NCBI RefSeq assembly: GCF_030818795.1
Contig: NZ_JAUTAY010000001.1
Coordinates: 806,001 to 870,000, forward strand
DNA from: Microbacterium sp. SORGH_AS_0862
Lineage (GTDB): Bacteria > Actinomycetota > Actinomycetes > Actinomycetales > Microbacteriaceae
Direction: 5' to 3'
Length of the DNA stretch: 64,000 bases
Shown in pieces: positions 62,611 through 64,000 of this stretch. The stretch's first letter is position 1. Every line of letters begins with the position of its first letter. Below the pieces are notes generated by a model. The model saw nothing but the letters and a program-made list of their open reading frames with translations, made no database searches and was not told the origin of the DNA. The position numbers and the translations under genes are program-made.

Positions 62611-64000
62611 CGCCCGACCACGACCAGGTCGCCCTCGCCCACCACGCCTTCGAGCGGGGTGATCTCCACTGCTCCGCTGGCGGCCAGGCCCGTCTTCACC
62701 GTGACCAGGCGGGTCTTCGCGTCGGGGTCGCGGGGGTCGCCCTCGACGACCTCGACCCGCGCCTCGCCGCCGGGTCCTGCTGTCAGGGCGGCAACGGGGA
62801 CGGAGAGGACCTCGCCCTCGGTCGCACCCACGGGGATGGCGACGCGCACGTTGGATCCCTGCATCTGCTGGATCTGCTCGGGCGTCAGCGGGTCGGGCTC
62901 CAGCTCGATCGACCAGCGCCCCGTCGAGTCCTTGCTCGTGCTGGGAGCGAGAGCGGTGATGACGGCGCGGTGGGGGGTTCCATCGGGCAGATCGAAGCTG
63001 GCCTCGCCTCCCACCTGCAACAGGGCCGCATCCGCTTCGCCCGCCGATCCGGTGAGGCGCACGGTGGCGCCGGAGACCGTCATCGCCGCGCCCTGCAGAA
63101 CCGCACCGCGGGCGACGTTGACGGTGTCGACACGGCGCGGCAGGCCCGTCAGGTACAGCACCTCGGACGAGGGCAGGAACGCCATGGACCCCTCGCGGGC
63201 ACGCTGCAGGTCCTGCTGCGCCTGCTCCACCTGGGCGTTCGCGGCGTCGACGGCCGCGCGCTGGGCAGAGGTGTCGGCGGGCGCATCGAGCTGCTGACGC
63301 TCGAGCCGGCGCAGCGCGAGCGTGTCCTGCAGATCGGCGATCTCGGATGCGGGTCGGTTCGCCGCGATCGCGTCGTCGACGGCACGCTGGGCCGCCGCGA
63401 CCGCGTTGTCGGCGCTCTTGACGGTGACGACGTCGGCCCCCGATCGCGCCTTGTCCAGATCGGCCCGGGCTGCGGCGACGGCCTGCTGAGCCGAGCGCAC
63501 GCCCGCCTCGGCGGCGCTCACGGCCTGGGCGGCGCCCTCATCGCCGGAGGGGGCGGGGTAGCCGACGGCCGCGTAGAGCGCCGTGATGCCCGCGGCTGTC
63601 TGGGCGTCGAACACGTTGGAGGCGGGGTCGCCGCCGTCGATTCCGACGCTGCGCAGCGCGTTCTTGAGCTGTACGACATCGGGCCCCGAGACGCCGAAGC
63701 GCAGGCTCCGGTAGGCGGGCAGGTCGCCCGGCAACACGATCACGGGGCGTCCGGCGACCTCCAGAGCGATCGACAGGGAGTTCAGCTCGGCGCCGACCTC
63801 GGGCACCTGTCCGGTGACGACGGCAGGTCCCGACAGGGTGGCCGTGTCGATGGTCACCTCCACCGCATCCGCGTAGCCGACGTCGGCGCGGATCGTCACA
63901 TCGTTGCTGAGCTCGCCGAACTCTACCGGAACCGTGATGAGTCCGGGCTCCGGTGCGTCGGCGCGGGATGCGGCCTCCACCGGCGAGACGACGAACGTTC
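62607..64000 (-). CDS. Membrane fusion/adaptor protein with peptidoglycan-binding domain (5' end beyond window)
   Basis: MacA/HlyD-like adaptor. The frame is open to base 64000 (TFVVSPVEAASRADAPEPG at the edge), so the true start and membrane anchor are outside. It has a beta-barrel/lipoyl-like first part, a peptidoglycan-binding_1-like domain (YRSLRFGVSGPDVVQLKNALRSVGI, about 95 residues in), a coiled coil (AAEAGVRSAQQAVAAARADL ... LALRRLERQQLDAP) and C-terminal barrel/MP domains ending VGEGDLVVVGR. It leads the tight operon adaptor-ATPase-permease-unknown protein, each pair overlapping by 4 bases. Actinobacterial versions probably export peptides or act on the envelope. Confidence 0.85.
   Translation of the reverse strand, partial: TFVVSPVEAASRADAPEPGLITVPVEFGELSNDVTIRADVGYADAVEVTIDTATLSGPAVVTGQVPEVGAELNSLSIALEVAGRPVIVLPGDLPAYRSLRFGVSGPDVVQLKNALRSVGIDGGDPASNVFDAQTAAGITALYAAVGYPAPSGDEGAAQAVSAAEAGVRSAQQAVAAARADLDKARSGADVVTVKSADNAVAAAQRAVDDAIAANRPASEIADLQDTLALRRLERQQLDAPADTSAQRAAVDAANAQVEQAQQDLQRAREGSMAFLPSSEVLYLTGLPRRVDTVNVARGAVLQGAAMTVSGATVRLTGSAGEADAALLQVGGEASFDLPDGTPHRAVITALAPSTSKDSTGRWSIELEPDPLTPEQIQQMQGSNVRVAIPVGATEGEVLSVPVAALTAGPGGEARVEVVEGDPRDPDAKTRLVTVKTGLAASGAVEITPLEGVVGEGDLVVVGR

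Overview
The window is high-GC actinobacterial chromosome, most likely from a Microbacterium-like member of the Microbacteriaceae. The signs are: GC-rich third codon positions and many GTG starts; the housekeeping order rplM-rpsI-glmM / coaA / glmS / acpS-LOG-alr-tsaE-tsaB-rimI-tsaD / groES / guaB; a GuaB3 paralogue beside guaB; a lone groES under a CIRCE element; and LAxTG-type sortase signals. No rRNA, tRNA, CRISPR array, transposase, integrase or phage gene was recognised.

Layout. 1-4.5 kb: two tandem, translationally coupled secreted metallophosphoesterases (the downstream one is cut by the window edge). 4.7-11.2 kb: SURF1-like protein, GuaB3, a divergent TetR/MFS efflux pair with a clear double operator, a TMEM175-like channel, and guaB. 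11.6-17.5 kb: a branched-chain amino acid ABC transporter (livHMGF, with an extracytoplasmic domain fused to LivH) convergent with its binding-protein gene. 17.7-35.5 kb: the housekeeping block (rarD, groES, a methyltransferase, the TsaB/D/E-RimI set, alr, acpS, glmS, coaA, ppx, a TetR regulator, a NarL-type two-component pair, glmM, rpsI, rplM). 35.7-41.4 kb: ArsR-like regulator plus MFS, a second MFS and a large MalT-like LuxR regulator. 41.6-52.1 kb: an envelope island with a 2287-residue sortase-anchored repeat protein facing a three-gene operon (parallel beta-helix lipoprotein, lipoprotein, Tat-exported Dyp-type peroxidase), and a 39-codon membrane peptide. 52.2-59.4 kb: CPBP protease, LMW phosphatase, small membrane protein, flavin reductase, PAS histidine kinase, general stress protein, and an amidohydrolase/phosphoribosyltransferase pair that looks like base salvage. 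59.5-64 kb: a duplicated 106-bp intergenic repeat and a MacAB-like export operon running off the right edge.

Two features cut across the whole window. First, about fifteen genes carry TANNNT exactly 6 or 7 bases before the start codon, the signature of leaderless transcription; this fixes several starts. Second, six reading frames, including the essential tsaD and glmS, are broken by single small indels, mostly in short C/G runs. That is better explained by consensus errors in the assembly than by gene decay. I give these genes their restored coordinates and state the frameshift in each entry.

The least familiar material is the 48-52 kb envelope/peroxidase island, the inverted-repeat family with arms CCGAACTCCTGCA and TGCAGGAGTTCGG at a constant 43-44 bp spacing, a 24-bp-arm perfect palindrome between the liv genes, and the LivH fusion.
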